Assembly (NCBI GenBank): GCA_000711775.1
Contig: ARYC01002624.1
Location: 1 to 64,000, forward strand
DNA length: 64,000 bases
Direction of reading: 5' to 3'
Source: Oxytricha trifallax
Lineage: Eukaryota; Ciliophora; Spirotrichea; Sporadotrichida; Oxytrichidae
How positions within the stretch are numbered: position 1 is the first letter of the stretch; each line of letters begins with the position of its first letter. The notes beneath the pieces were generated by a model. That model had not been told where the DNA came from. It did no database searches and was given only the letters and a program-made list of their open reading frames with translations. The translations under genes were made by a program, and so were the position numbers. Below are positions 33,606 to 46,352 of this stretch, piece after piece.

Positions 33606-36600
33606 TCATAGTTGCTGCAACATGTAATATTTTTATTCAAGCTTTTTACCTTAAATCAAACTAAAAATTATTTTCTATCCTACTAATGTCTCTTAATCTT
33701 TTAATGAGGAAATACAAACCTCAGTATGTTGAGCTTCCATGAATAAATTCAGGTAGTCCTTCGTTATTCCCTTCTCCTCTATTTAAATTTGAATAAGTAA
33801 GAAAGCTCTCTAAGCTTTTGATAATGCAGTCTTTTGAGCCTCGCCCAGATTATTGTATATGAGTCTGTAACTTGCTAAAAAATAATGCAGCGCTACTGTT
33901 CCTGAGTGCAGCTCCCACTTCCAATCATATTATATAAATATGCCTCAAAAATGAGATATAAGAACTGAATAAGTCAATAAGTATTAGTGGTCGACTTGAA
34001 TTTTTTTTTCTATTCCCTTTCTATATTTAATCGAAAGAAAGAGTATTTCTTTATATTTATCATCGTCATCAAGAAATTGTCGGGGTCACAGCTATTGATT
34101 AAGTTGAAACCCACAATTTCCTTTGCATAAGTGCTTCTACTTCAAGTTTATTTTATTTTTGGTAGATGAGTATGAATGGGGCATTATTTTTTATGTTGAT
34201 CTATCTCTAATAACACAGTGTCTGCAAAGATCGTTTTATTCTTTACACATAAGACTTAACGATTGTTCTCTAAAATTTCCCACAAAGCGGCTTATCTTTT
34301 ATAAAAATCAACTTTCATCTCACCAATACTTTATAAACATATAGTAAGAAAGATATTTGTGGCAATTAGAGTTTGTAGCAAAAACTTAAGTCTTGCTTTG
34401 CAATGCCCAAAACCTGTAAATGTCCCGTCAAAATGAAAATAAGGAGCTATGTTAAAGCACACAATCATACTCATTCATATTGATTTAATCATTTTAACCT
34501 GATATTTGTAATTTGATTTCATGTCTCGCTTATTCTAGAGTGTACCATTTTTTTACTACTATAGTTATTTGGATGATAATTGGCTAAAGAATTGTAAAAA
34601 CTTTACTTATATTAGTTTGAAAAGAATATTGCTAACATAGCCTAGACTCAAGTCTTGCCAGACCCATTTTATATTTTTACTATTGTAATTATTTGTTATG
34701 AATTTGCTATAATTGCACCATTCATAGATAAGTAAAAGGGGAGCACATTATTATCTAAATTTTTCTCTAAGGTTTATTGAAAGCTAATAGTAACTCCGGT
34801 AATAGGGTCACTTAGTTCAATGAGCAACATATAATTTTCTCTTGAAGGTAAGCTCTGCATAATTCCTCCAAAGATTCCTAACTTCTATCAACACCATTTG
34901 AAAATTATTTTAATACCCACTCTTGATAATTATTCTGAAGGGCAATTAATGAAAAAATGCATAGTTAAAGTTGGCTGGCATTTCAGGCTTTCAAATATCT
35001 TGATAAGCTTTACTAAGTCGAAATCCATGTTGCTTCTTTTCATAATAAAGTCGCCCTAAAGTTTTTTAAACAATTAAGAGACCTTTAACCTTATTTCAGA
35101 GAATTTAACCAATAAGCTATTAGTCAATCTCTTCATTATTTCTGAACTTTTTAAGCAATTACATCCTAAAATTTCTATGGATCCTATGTAATGAGTTACA
35201 ATATTTGATTCGAATAACCTCATCTTTCAAATAAGTGCTTAAAGGAGTCTTACTTTATTCACTCGATGTAAGCTAGAACTACATTTGCTTCACTGCTAAA
35301 ACCATGATTATTAAACCCTTTTAGTGATACTATTGAAGATCTTTGAATTGAAATAATGTATATTCAAGAATTTTGCAAAGTTTGAAATGCCTCATTATCA
35401 ATAATTTTGAAAATCTTAGAGCTTTGAGGTTAATGGTCCCACAGGGTGTCGCAAAAATATATTTTTAATTCATTTTATATGTTTTTGAAAATAATTTAAT
35501 CATCAAAGTACCATGCAATCACTAATTAAAAAGGTATCTCATGACCTTTCCTAAAATCTAAACCAACCCATCATAGTAATTATTAACATTAACATTATAA
35601 TAATCAAAAAATTTTTAATAAATAACACAAATCTATTTTCTATAATTTATAATTATTTCATTTTTTATTATACAAATTCATTTATGATTTCATATAAAAA
35701 ACTTTTATTAACATAAATAGTTTTTACTTAATACTAGCTAAAAAATTAATAAATTCAATGATTGTATTTGCAGCTATTTTAACAGTTTTTTTATTTAATA
35801 TCTATCATAAATGAATTTGTATAATAACAAATGAAATAATTATAAATTATAGAAAATAGATTTGTGTTATTTATTAAAAATTTTTTGATTATTATAATGT
35901 TAATGTTAATAATTACTATGATGGGTTGGTTTAGATTTTAGGAAAGGTCATGAGATACCTTTTTAATTAGTGATTGCATGGTACTTTGATGATTAAATTA
36001 TTTTCAAAAACATATAAAATGAATTAAAAATATATTTTTGCGATCCCCTGTGGGATCATTACCAGAGTTTTATACAATAGACAAAAGGTTTTTTATTAGC
36101 AAGCCACCTTCATCTAATTCGACAAGATTTCCTAGACTATTATGTATTTCAGCTTAACAATTGCTGCTTCAGGTTGAAGTTGCCAAAATGTTCACACATT
36201 TCATAATGTTGAAGATCGCTTAGAGCTTCTATATTATTTCTTTGGGTTGTGATCAACAGCTTCATAAAAGAATTTTATACTTTTATCCAGAGTATCCAAC
36301 ATAAGTATCTTTTGCCTCAAATGAGCTGAATCTAATTTCTAAATTAATTCACATGCTATTAACAGATTAGTGCTCAACTTGAATTCCCCCTCTGCATCAA
36401 CATGTTCGGTATTTTCGCAAATTTATGAAGTCTTGCTCCTTGCACATGTTTGCCTTGAATGATTTGCATTTTCGAACTATAAATGATTTCCTAATTCTAC
36501 TTTCACATTTAAGCCTTGCTTATTTTTTTAAGCTTTTACCTCTTTACTCTTATATAATTTTAGAGTTTATTATCGAATATCCTTTGAGAGGATCTTCGTT

Positions 36601-36860
36601 TATCTTAGCTTTGTCATCGTTAAAAGTCAAGAATGTTTTGGTAAATTCTGAAGTAATTTCTCTGAGGTGAGTGATATCGGCATGTGTGACTTTGCTTAGT
36701 TTATTTTTGCACTCTCATGCATGCTCTTTTCCTACTTTCTTTGATAATATAACTACTAACTGTTGTTCTCAATCCATAACTCCTTTGATCGATCTTAATC
36801 TAACTCTAAGCAGCTAAGATTAACTTATCCTCACTTCAATATCTAAATAAGAGAGAGCAA
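33606..36860 (-). pseudogene. Decayed gene of unrecognised family X, split by a palindrome
   Basis: The minus strand carries well-formed blocks in several frames over 3.2 kb: THADITHLREITSEFTKTF near 36670; GEFKLSTNLLIACELIQKLD near 36390; LGNLVELDEGGLLIKNLL near 36110; then, beyond the palindrome at 35436-36063, STYLKDEVIRIKYCNSLHR, KLIKIFESLKCQPTLTMHF, GGIMQSLPSRENYMLLIELS and LPFYLSMNGAIIA; and near the end LASYRLIYNNLGEAQKTALS and EKGITKDYLNLFMEAQHTE, stopping at TGA 33606-33608. Two of these blocks recur at 3236-3623. It looks helical overall and perhaps repeat-containing. No catalytic motif was recognised. Many frame changes make it a fossil gene. Confidence 0.5.
35436..36063. mobile_element. 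628 bp palindromic foldback element
   Basis: Ends are GGTCCCACAGGGTGTCGC and GCGATCCCCTGTGGGATC. The arms mirror each other almost perfectly for about 260 bp (for example CATGCAATCACTAATTAAAA, CAACCCATCATAGTAATTA), leaving a centre of about 90 bp near 35700-35790. No ORF. It is inserted within the family X gene, and its arms are far less diverged than the host gene, so it is a late insertion. TAAT/ATTA flanks may be the target site. Confidence 0.85.
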
Positions 36861-36869
36861 AATAAGCAT

Positions 36870-37350
36870 TAAAATATGAGCTTACTTTCAGCAGTCTGCA
36901 TGTGTAGAGAGTGCTTTTTGAATTTTAAATTAAATAATAAGTATTATTAAAATATAGACAAAATAAAAGTGATACATAATCTAACTTCCGTTAAGAACTA
37001 GATTAATATAATTAAATAAGGAGAACAATTTAAAATCAGATTAATACATTTTTATTTAATATTCAGAACCCAAAAATGTTTTTATTTTATGAGATTTTGG
37101 AAAAAATAAATATATGAATGTTCATAAATATCGACTTAATTTAAGTATTTAAGGATTTTTTGTGATTATTCACACATATAATAACAATTGAATATTATAT
37201 AATCACAGACTATTACTTCTTAATTAATAATATAATTATATCACTATTTTTAATTTTCTAATTAAATATACTAAATATTAAGCTATTAGCTTTTAATTAT
37301 AAAGCACATTAAAAAGTCTCAACACATGAAATTAAATCCTAAGCATTACT
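36870..37350. other. AT-rich spacer, nothing recognised
   Basis: About 80 percent A+T, no motif supported. Confidence 0.4.
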
Positions 37351-37357
37351 TTCATTA

Positions 37358-37687
37358 ATGCGAGAGCAACAGATGACCAAATACAAGGAAACCACAATAA
37401 AATGGCTTCAAGTTAGCTTTTATCCAGGTTTAGATAAAAATCTGATATTTATAAGTACTTTCCCGAGATATATAAGATTCTTGAAACTTTATTTCTTAAC
37501 AGTAAATATGCATTGGCTCCTTCGAGCTGGTAAACAAAGAAATTTAAAGAAGATTTCTGAAGGATGTAAAAAAGTGTCTTCAAACGACTAGCTTAAGATT
37601 ATAAAAGTGCCAAAATACGATGGACTGTCTGTTTAGAGCATACTGTATGAGATCGGACAAGACAAGCGCATATTGGAGTACAAGTGA
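37358..37687 (+). CDS. Hypothetical protein
   Basis: ATG 37358 opens MREQQMTKYKETTIKWLQVS and runs 109 codons to TGA 37685-37687 (...IGQDKRILEYK), with GC content higher than the flanks. Blocks: PRYIRFLKLYFLTVNMHWLL, KKISEGCKKVSSNDQLK, VPKYDGLSVQSILYEI. The same frame stays open past the TGA for about 50 more codons. No family recognised. Length alone does not prove it. Confidence 0.35.
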
Positions 37688-38189
37688 CATACAGACAACA
37701 AAATAATGTAGTAGACAGACAGTAAGTTTTTTAAAGTGCTGATAACTTTAGAGTCGGAGTACACAAACAAAACAATCAAAAATACTTAGAAATAAGATTT
37801 GATAAAACTTAAAATGAAAAAAAATAAATTACATTCTCATCTCTAACTCTTCTCACAAAAAATTCCTTCATCATACATATGTATAAAATAAGCATAACTT
37901 AATTTGTTTAAACCTCGTTTAGAAAGTCCTGATAACAATACATCAACTAATATAGTAAAATAATTAGTCTTTAAAAAGCTCAATAAAAAGCAAGAAATGG
38001 CACGAGTTTCAAGAGAATTAGAGGAGGATAAGGAGAAATTACTTTTGTGAAGCTAGTGATACTAAATGTTAAATAATAAAAAAAAATAAAGAATATGAGA
38101 CAAACAAAAACCAAAGTCAATACTTTACGCCTAATAGACTTCTAAATAACTTTGAGTTTCGACATATATTGATGATAAATTTAATTAAT

Positions 38190-38900
38190 TAATTCTCTTA
38201 ATTCCTCAATCACAAATACTTTCTACATAGCGTTCATCAAAGCCCATAAAGCTTCTATAGATTTATTTCCTAAATGAATTCCTCATTGTTGCATAGTGCA
38301 GATAGCTTAATTCTTTTATTTCCTTTTCACCAAAAGAAAGTAATTTATAGGGTTTGAATCGGGGTAGTAAGATTATGTGAATAAAATTGTGGTCTCTCCC
38401 GTTTCGAAATACTACTTCAATTTGTTGCTTTGATGCATTCTCAAGCTGTCCATAATGACAGCCTCATCATTAGCTCCTAATTTACCAATTAAACCTTCAC
38501 AAAATTCAAGAAACTTTTTACATTTAGCTGAGTTTTTAAATTGTTTGAAGTATTTAAAACCTCCCATTTTTGATATTGCTGCCATCACAGTAATTGTTAA
38601 GTTTCTTCCCAATCTCAATTTGTGCAAAATGTTTTTTGTTTTTGCACTATCTTCTCTTTATTAATTAGTGTTATACTTATCGCAACTTAGAAGACTTTGG
38701 TAAAGTTTAGCTATAACTAGAAACTCCTTGTTAAAGTGCTTCAAGAGCTACTGAATAAAATTAAATTTTCTATAGGGTGGATGTTTTATTCCTTGATCAC
38801 CTTGTGCTTCACCCCCTGCTTTTTATATAAATTTTATATTTTATTAGCTTGAATTATAGATTTCAGGGTGGTTTCTATGAATTACAAATCTTTTTTAAAT
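38190..38900 (-). pseudogene. Tc1/IS630-like DDE transposase fragment
   Basis: Minus strand: RLGRNLTITVMAAISKMGGF, then KFLEFCEGLIGKLGANDEA, VIMDSLRMHQSNKLK, then FTQSYYPDSNPINYFLLVKR. The 'hIMDNhxxH' and 'YxPxxNPIExF' blocks are the second Asp and final Glu regions of DDE_3-type transposases; Asn-to-Ser after the Asp and Ile-Asn in place of Ile-Glu mark a dead copy. The first Asp region would lie near 38700-38900 but is not clear. It is unlike either TBE transposase in the window, so it represents a third element. No terminal repeats were found. Confidence 0.65.
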
Positions 38901-39649
38901 TAGCGAATTATAGAAATAAATATTTAAACTTATCATAGCTTAACGTTGAAAATGATTATTTATTACAATAAATATTAGAAATGACTTAATGTAATAATGG
39001 TTGAAAAGAGGCAAAAGTAAGAAAATATGCTACTTTTGCTCCACATTATGGAATGTCTGATTGTTTGATTCTTAATATTGTTTTTTATTTTAATTTCAAT
39101 ATTAATTTTACTCATAACTTTATATTACATTAACTTTTATCATTGTAATTATTTAAAAAGTCAGTATATTTTAATAATTTCTGATTTTCATTTGTTTAAA
39201 AATATATTAAATTACATACTGATGATTAACTTTTTATCAAAGTTAACATATTCAGGTTTCTAGATCGATAAAATTTATCGAACAGAAATATCAGTAAATT
39301 AACTATCATTTTAAATAAAATTTAGTATTTTTCGTTAGTTTTAAACATTGCTAAATACTTAGGTATATTTTAAGTATACTATTACTAAGAATATAAATTA
39401 TGTTCCTTAATGTACTAAACCATACTAAAAAATGCATAATTTTTATTTATTGTACCTTTTAATACATTAATGAAATAAATTAAAATTTATGAGTATATGG
39501 TTAGATTCATGATTATTATCAAACAATTAATATTAAATTTGGATATATCCAATATATGCATTTCTACAATTCACTTATATAAAAAAATCTTGATGCATGA
39601 GAATACATCTTTCTTGCAAGTTTTTCCATGCAAGCTTTGTTTAAGACTT

Positions 39650-40088
39650 AGCCAAAATAGATTATTTTTGGTTAATAATTTGATTTAATAAACTTAGTTA
39701 ATGCTATATTTTAATATTAAAATGAATATATAAATCTAGGTACTCTAACGCAGATTTTTATGCACAAACCTGCTTTGCGGTAGAGTACCTTAATTATATT
39801 ATTTAAATAAAGTAAATATACTCTAATATTGCATTAATTTTTACAAAGAATGAATTAAATTATTATAAAATATATTTTTAAATTTTAATTAACAATTTAT
39901 TGTTTAATTTTACTGCATACTTTAAATATATTTAATATTTTATTTAATTAATATAATTAAGGTACTCTACCGCTAAACAGGTTTATGCATAAAAATCTGC
40001 GTTAGAGTACCTAGATTTATACATTCATTTTAATATTAAAATATAGCATTTATAAAGTTTATTAAATTATTCATTTTAGCTAAGTCTC
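39650..40088. mobile_element. Palindromic MITE, about 440 bp
   Basis: The core arms TAGGTACTCTAACGCAGATT...TGCGGTAGAGTACCTTAATT (39736-39795) and their mirror (39959-40015) are nearly exact. Weaker mirror symmetry continues outward through ATTTAATAAACTT to GACTTAGC on both sides. Within each arm GGTACTCTA and TAGAGTACC form a smaller hairpin, so the whole is a nested fourfold structure. No ORF: an earlier-looking frame at 39497-39688 is not supported. Confidence 0.8.
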
Positions 40089-40603
40089 AACTTGTCGAAG
40101 TTGCAGCTTACTGTTCTTAAATTTTTAATAACCTCACTCTTTCTTCGTGTAAGCTTTTTCCTTCACAGTGCTATTAAACTTTCTTCACAAATCTATTCTT
40201 TTAAGTCCACGTTATAGTTTTTATTATTTACCCTCCATTTTATTTACTGTCGAAACCCTTAAATTTGTGATCTGGGAAATAGCTCATTAGCCTATCAATG
40301 AAAATTATCTCCCCATTACAATGTGATTCTAAGAAAACGGCAATTAATCACAAAACTGACTTAATCAAAAATAATATTGACTAAGTTTTAAATTAATAAT
40401 ACAACAAGTTAATAAAGAAAATAAAAGTATAAGATATGTTGCTTCAGTAATATTACGGACTTTGTGTCTGGGCTCTTTAAGAATTTTAGATGTAAAAATT
40501 CTTAAAATAGTGTCAACATTCCGACACAAAAATATGTATTCAGAACCATGAAGCCATCTTTGCATCAAATTTTATGAACAAACTGTAAATTGTAAATACT
40601 AAA

Positions 40604-40858
40604 ATGCAGCCAACATTAAATGAATATCAGTGTCCAATTACTCCTTGCATATATAAAGTGAAGATGGCAACAATATAATAGTATTTATCGAGACATTATC
40701 TAATCAAAAAGATAGATAATAATAAGAAGAAAGTTTACTGATGCGATAGTTGCAATTTTAGAATTAGCCACAGGTAGTCAATGAATGTTACAAGAAAAAT
40801 GGCAAGAGATAAATAAAAATTGACTTATTAAAGATCTGAAGTTTTAAAGTAACCATGA
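40604..40858 (+). CDS. Zinc-finger-like small ORF
   Basis: ATG 40604 opens MQPTLNEYQCPITPCIYKVK. It carries one C2H2-like unit, Cx4C...H, and a second CxxC (CDSCNFRISHRQSM) just after an in-frame TGA at 40739-40741, ending at TGA 40856-40858. The two cysteine pairs spaced about 40 residues apart suggest tandem fingers of a DNA-binding protein. A further coding-like piece in another frame follows (HFVQEPIVIKCDIQVQEEF). It lies 0.9 kb upstream of an MT-A70 fragment. Most likely a decayed or partial gene. Confidence 0.35.
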
Positions 40859-41559
40859 CATCAAGTCAACTCATTTTGTTCAAGAACCAATAGTAATTAA
40901 ATGTGACATCCAAGTGCAAGAAGAATTTGGAAAAGAGCTCCAGAGGTTACAATGATTTAGGACTGGCAATCTATTCAGGGCTGTAGTGATAGTCGCCTCG
41001 TGGTAATTGAGTTGATTTGACTTACCACACGATAAACTCTCAGATAAGCAAATCAAAGAATACCTATGAACCTTATTCAAGAGGAAGGTTTTATGTGAGC
41101 TAACAATGCAAAACTAAAAGCAGCATTATTATTTTTCTAGAAGCATTTATGAAAAATAAGTGGAAAACATTAAGTTAAAATGAAAATTTATAATTTAAAT
41201 AAGTATAGAATTAACTTAAGTAAAAGTGATATCTAAAAACAGTTTTTATAATTCATCCATTATCCTTCATAGATGTCACCATTTGACCAATCCTGTTTTT
41301 TTTTAAATATTTTGTGTCCATGTCATTTGAGTCTTCAGTCTAGTGACACTTTGTCTACTGCTGTTAAGTATTTCTGAAATACAAATTTTCTAGATATATT
41401 TTTAGTAAATTACAAATTTTAGTGAGCAACCAATTCCTTTTGCTTCTCCATTTCTTTATTTCCAATAATAATTATTTGTTTTAATTTTAATTTATCAAGT
41501 TATTTTCTATAATCGATATAGATGGGTGAAAACAATTTTATGAATTAAACTAATAAAAA

Positions 41560-41832
41560 TAGGAAAAAATAGTGGTCCTGAATAATATAAAAAACATGGA
41601 TTTAAGTTATGACTGGTTGAAATGAAGGCAGCCATGAAAATATCAAACAATTCAGCAAAATTAAATAAAGTCTAATGGCATTGTTGTATCTATAAGAATT
41701 GTGTCATATAATGCCAGAAGTACTAGATAAGATTGTGGTTGAAAAGCTTGTGCCAGGAGGATTTTTTTATGAAATCTTTGGAGGGGATGATATATAAGAA
41801 GAGGATGGACCTCTAAGGGAAGCCAGTTGTGA
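41560..41832 (+). pseudogene. MT-A70 family methyltransferase, C-terminal fragment
   Basis: Reads LYLQELCHIMPEVLDKIVVE, then KLVPGGFFYEIFGGDD, then in the next frame YIRRGWTSKGSQL, ending at TGA 41830-41832. This corresponds to the family's end: (K)PEhhYxhhExlhPGGxxhEhFGR, followed by RxGWxxxGNxL. The upstream catalytic region cannot be read with confidence, though DLSYDWLK and NGIVVSIRIV are in plausible places. One frame change separates the last two blocks. A remnant of a third MT-A70 gene in this window. Confidence 0.6.
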
Positions 41833-41839
41833 ATTGTTA

Positions 41840-43580
41840 TATTGGTGTGAATTACTTTTTAAATTTAAAGTTTCATAAAAATCTTACATATTTGTTGAGT
41901 GATTGTACAGATCAATAAAAACAACAATTTAATGAAAAACTAAATAAAAAATATCTTTTTCCCTAATTTTAGTAGATTTATAAATTCCAGAATAACGCCA
42001 CTTTTGATTACTTCACAAACTTTCAGCAAAGAAAATAGGAGAAATCTTTTAAATTGTAATAATAATTATCAAAGTATAAGCATTAAAATCTATCTTATAA
42101 TCATTTGAGTGTCCATTAAATTCAAATCTAGCATTTACATTATGATTATCGTTTTTATCTTCCAATTTAGTTTAGAGATACGTTGTTTTTAGTTTCATAA
42201 AATTATACTTTTATAATAAAGTAGATTGCTAAATATCAATTCAATAATTAAAAAAGTATAAAATATTTAATTGTGACTTAAAACACTTCTATATTAATTT
42301 TTAATAATATAAATCTATACTAGTTTAATCCAAGTTTAATAGTACATTATTTTTAATAATTATTTTTCTTTTTTATGTCTAAATAATCTAAAGACTATGA
42401 AATTATCAATAAAAATATTAATGTCTTCCTCGTCAATTAAGCTTTTTCTTAGTTTCATGTAATTATTTTCAATTGTACGAGAAGGAAATCTATTATTTGA
42501 TTAATAAAATTTCATTTCATAAACTAACTAACTAACATTAACAATATACAAATATATGTATTTTTATATTGAATTTATTATATAATATTTTAATATTTAT
42601 TCTTCTGCTCTTATTTAACACTATAATTTAGCAATTACAGTTTGAAAAAGTGCTTCTTTAGAATAGCTCTTTAAAATCTTGTGGATAACATAGAGACATC
42701 ATTTATGCTAAGTGATGACAGCATATCATTAGTTTTAGAGTGTTTATTCATAGGTTTTATTAAGTTTGCTTTTGTTTGCTTTTCTTAGATATAACACCTC
42801 ATAAAAGAAATATTAAAAATTATTAAATAGCTTTATTGTTATTAAACAGTTAGATTATATCCAGTTACAAAATTATTATATAGATAATTGGCTAATGCCC
42901 TTATATATATATAGATGGAAGAGACTATGTCTAGTTGTAGTGGTGAGGAGAATGGACAATTTTACTAATTGATTTGTTTAATTTACAGTAGAATTATATA
43001 AATATAATTATTAAATTATAGCATAGTATCATTTTATTTCAATGGTTTTCATTAGTTTGAGCAGTCGCTATTAATCCAATAGATTTGAGGGCTCTATTTA
43101 GAAACCTAGCAATTTGAATAAATTTCTTGCGTTTAAAGTTTGTATTTCCATGACCATGCACTGTAACAGTATTAACCCCACAGTAACAGTTACCTGATTG
43201 CTCTTTTAATATTGATTACAGTCCTCATTTTATATAAATTCATGGTTTGTGAGCTTATTATGCGAAATCCAGTTTGATTTTATTGCTTTGTGAAGAAACA
43301 ACTATTTTTAATTCATCAATATATGGTGTGGATGTAATAATAATAAAGAATAATATAAAGAATACAATACATTACGTTTAAAGCTTGATTTTTATTATAA
43401 ATAAAAGAGCAGTTTTATGTACCTTTTGCCTACTGTAACAATCACCAACGACATATCTAGTCTCAGATTCACATTATATTCACTCAAATTAAATAACTAT
43501 ATTTCCTTTTATTTTATAAATTATTTCAATTTATTCATAAATTATTTCTATTTATTTATTCATCTAATTCTAAAACATTA
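41840..43580. other. AT-rich stretch without a recognisable gene
   Basis: Nothing supported. Confidence 0.4.
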
Positions 43581-43589
43581 AAGAGAGAT

Positions 43590-44160
43590 CTAATGACACA
43601 GCTACATCATCACTAAATTTATTATTTATACACAGATTATTAACTAGACTCTTCAGATGCAATAAGCGTGTTGTGCAACACTCTGATACATCTAGACTGC
43701 ATGGCCTAGCGCTTTAAACAACTGCAAGGAGATATTCTTGTTTCTGTCTGCTTACTAGACTCAAAGCAATGCTTATATATCCATTTTAAATGCATAGTAA
43801 CTACAAGCATTTGTTGAATTACGAGTAACTCAATTGTAACTAATAGAATATGCTACAATTAATAATAATAATAATATATTAGAAATATATATATTAGTAT
43901 ATAAATATAGGACTATCTAGTTTGAGTAAGGTTTGAACTGGCAGTGTCCGCATTCCTCAATAACCACCCAAACTGATATCCACGTGCACACCTGGTATCT
44001 GCACGAGCATAGTTGTGATCTACAGACATTACAAGCTAATCTCAGCTGTGTCGATAAATCTATTATTACTCTCTTACCTAATTTAGTTAACAATACACAT
44101 ATAATTGTTGTGACAATCAAATGAATCGTAAAGTTGAATGTAAGAGAGTTTTCTAGTTGA
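43590..44160. other. GC-richer patches with Cys/His-rich readings, possible gene remnant
   Basis: Two patches (43600-43760 and 43920-44110) rise above the background composition. On the plus strand, 43940-44050 reads NWQCPHSSITTQTDIHVHTW and YLHEHSCDLQ, reminiscent of the finger at 40604-40858. On the minus strand the same DNA reads CNVCRSQLCSCRYQVC. I cannot choose between them, and neither may be real. Confidence 0.2.
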
Positions 44161-44169
44161 CAGAGGGAA

Positions 44170-45170
44170 TGCTCGTACTAGGAGAGTGTAGTGATGTGGA
44201 CTGTTATGGAAGTAATATTACAGATGGAGGATTGAATTAACTCGCTCAAGGTCGATGTTGGCAATTGCTTATAACAATTGGTAAATCTAATTAAAAATAT
44301 CACTAATAATAAAAGTTTTTATTTATAAATTTTAATATAAATGTGGTGAGAAATATCTTTACTTACTCTAATTATTATTGTAATTAATTTTTTCTTTTCT
44401 TGGTCTTTGATAATGCAGTTTTCGTTTTTAAATTTCTTGTTATTTCTAATTTGCTACAATAAATATATACAAACTCAGTTTTTATTTAAATACCCCCTTA
44501 TTTCAATGTAATTATATTTAATTAAGATGGGTCAAAAAGATCATATATAGAAGCATTTATAAACAGTATTGTTAAATCAATTATTTCTAAAAATTTTGCC
44601 TACCCTTACATCAAAACATAGACAAGCGCTAGCTTTAAATATAGTTTTATACCATTTATAATTACTGACTATTATATCTTTTACTCCAAAATTTATTAAA
44701 TACTAAATATTTAATTCAATATTATTCATTCAATAAGATGAAGAATGCATTAAGTCACAGAGAAGATCTTTTGTTTAAGTTCAATGAATTTATTTCGCTA
44801 AATTTAGCTAAATTTTAAACTCTAATTTATAACAAAATTTATTCAAGTATAGCAATTAACTTATATTTTAGTCATCTACAAAAACAAAGTACCAACAATA
44901 ATTAGAAACTAAAAAGCAATTCAATCATATTATATAAAAAGTCATTTAAAATGAAACAATATACTTGTAATTTTACAAGGTTTGTTGATAAGGTGTAAAC
45001 CCATTAAATGTCACTTATATTACTGTTCTTATAATATATTCAAAATATAAATTTTTTAATTAAAATGATTAAAATATTTTGGTGGTGAGAGTATCTATTT
45101 ATAATTTTTATTAGTGGTAAATAATGCATTAAATTAATAATAAAAACAGACAATAATCAATGAAAAACCA
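44170..45170. other. AT-rich stretch without a recognisable gene
   Basis: Nothing supported. Confidence 0.4.
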
Positions 45171-45179
45171 ATCTGAATA

Positions 45180-46180
45180 AACTTACACAAAGATAATATC
45201 AAAGTATGTCAAGATGCTTCAGTATAGGACAAAGCATCACACAAAAAACTATAAACTAGTTATAGCACAGATTATTATTGCAAAGCTGTTGAAATTATCG
45301 ATGAGATTTGTTTGTGAAATTCATGGGAAGAGTCGGGCATAAAGTTGAACACTAAAATTTACAAAATTACAAAAATCTTTTAATAAACAAACAGAATTTA
45401 TGTTTGATGAAAAACTCTGAGCTAATGGAATGGATAATCTCTACATACTAAAGCAAAATTCTTTCATTTACTATATCCTGGCTTAGTCAAATCCCCTTCT
45501 CAACTTCATTATATTACATCAAATATTGTGAAATGCAAAATAATGAGATCCACCTAAATGCTATACTACAGAATGGAATTAGAAAATAAGGTAAATGATA
45601 TTTGAAGTATTTCTAAACTATTTGACCAAGAAAAACTCTAGGCAAGAAAATTATTGGGCTGATGAGGTCATCTTCAAGTTCTATGTAGCTTCACAGCGTT
45701 CATTAGCAAGAGTAGGGTTGAAAATTAAAAAATAATAAAGAAGGAGGATGAGGATCTCAAACTTCAGACTTTTGCAAATATAGTGGCTGTGAATATGGAA
45801 CAGGTGCTTGAGGGCTGATATATAAAATTTGAATCTGTAAATTTGCAAGAAGTGAAGACGATGATTAAATATCTACATTATTTAAAAAATCAAGAGGAAG
45901 TTTTCATTTTTTGGATAACTAGAAGAACCACCATAGTAAAATAGTATTATTAAAAATTAAGGAATGCAAATTGGAGTGCCTCTTCAATACCACATTCACT
46001 TGAGAATATCATAAATTTATAGCAGAGAAGAGATTCTTTCTCAAATTAAGGAAAAGTATAAGTAGTCAATGATACGACAAATTTCAAAATTAATGAAACC
46101 CAATAATCAAAATTTATGAGAAGCTCTTTATAGAAGTGGTTCTTCGCGATGGTGAGGATGGTGAAAAATAGACATATTTT
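45180..46180 (+). pseudogene. Decayed coding region, product unrecognised
   Basis: Blocks in changing frames: QENYWADEVIFKFYVASQR and SLARVGLKIKK (45650-45730), DLKLQTFANIVAVNMEQV, LQEVKTMIKYLHYLKNQEE and VFIFWITRR (45750-45920). The base composition and the sharp frame changes suggest an old gene. No domain identified. Confidence 0.3.
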
Positions 46181-46352
46181 AAAAATGTAAAATTTATTAT
46201 TTTTTAAGCAAAAATTTGAATAATTAATAGACAGAAAATATTAATTTATAATTAAATCCAATCACTTAGTTAATTCATTGTACTTTTGTAACATATGTAT
46301 GTCCCTTGACCATATATTGACGTCTCTTTTATTCTCTGCGATTCATTTATAA

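Noticed and set aside
38455-38664. Plus-strand ORF opposite the transposase fragment
   Set aside because: The minus strand carries DDE motifs (VIMDSLRMHQ, YYPDSNPINYF); the plus frame is its shadow.
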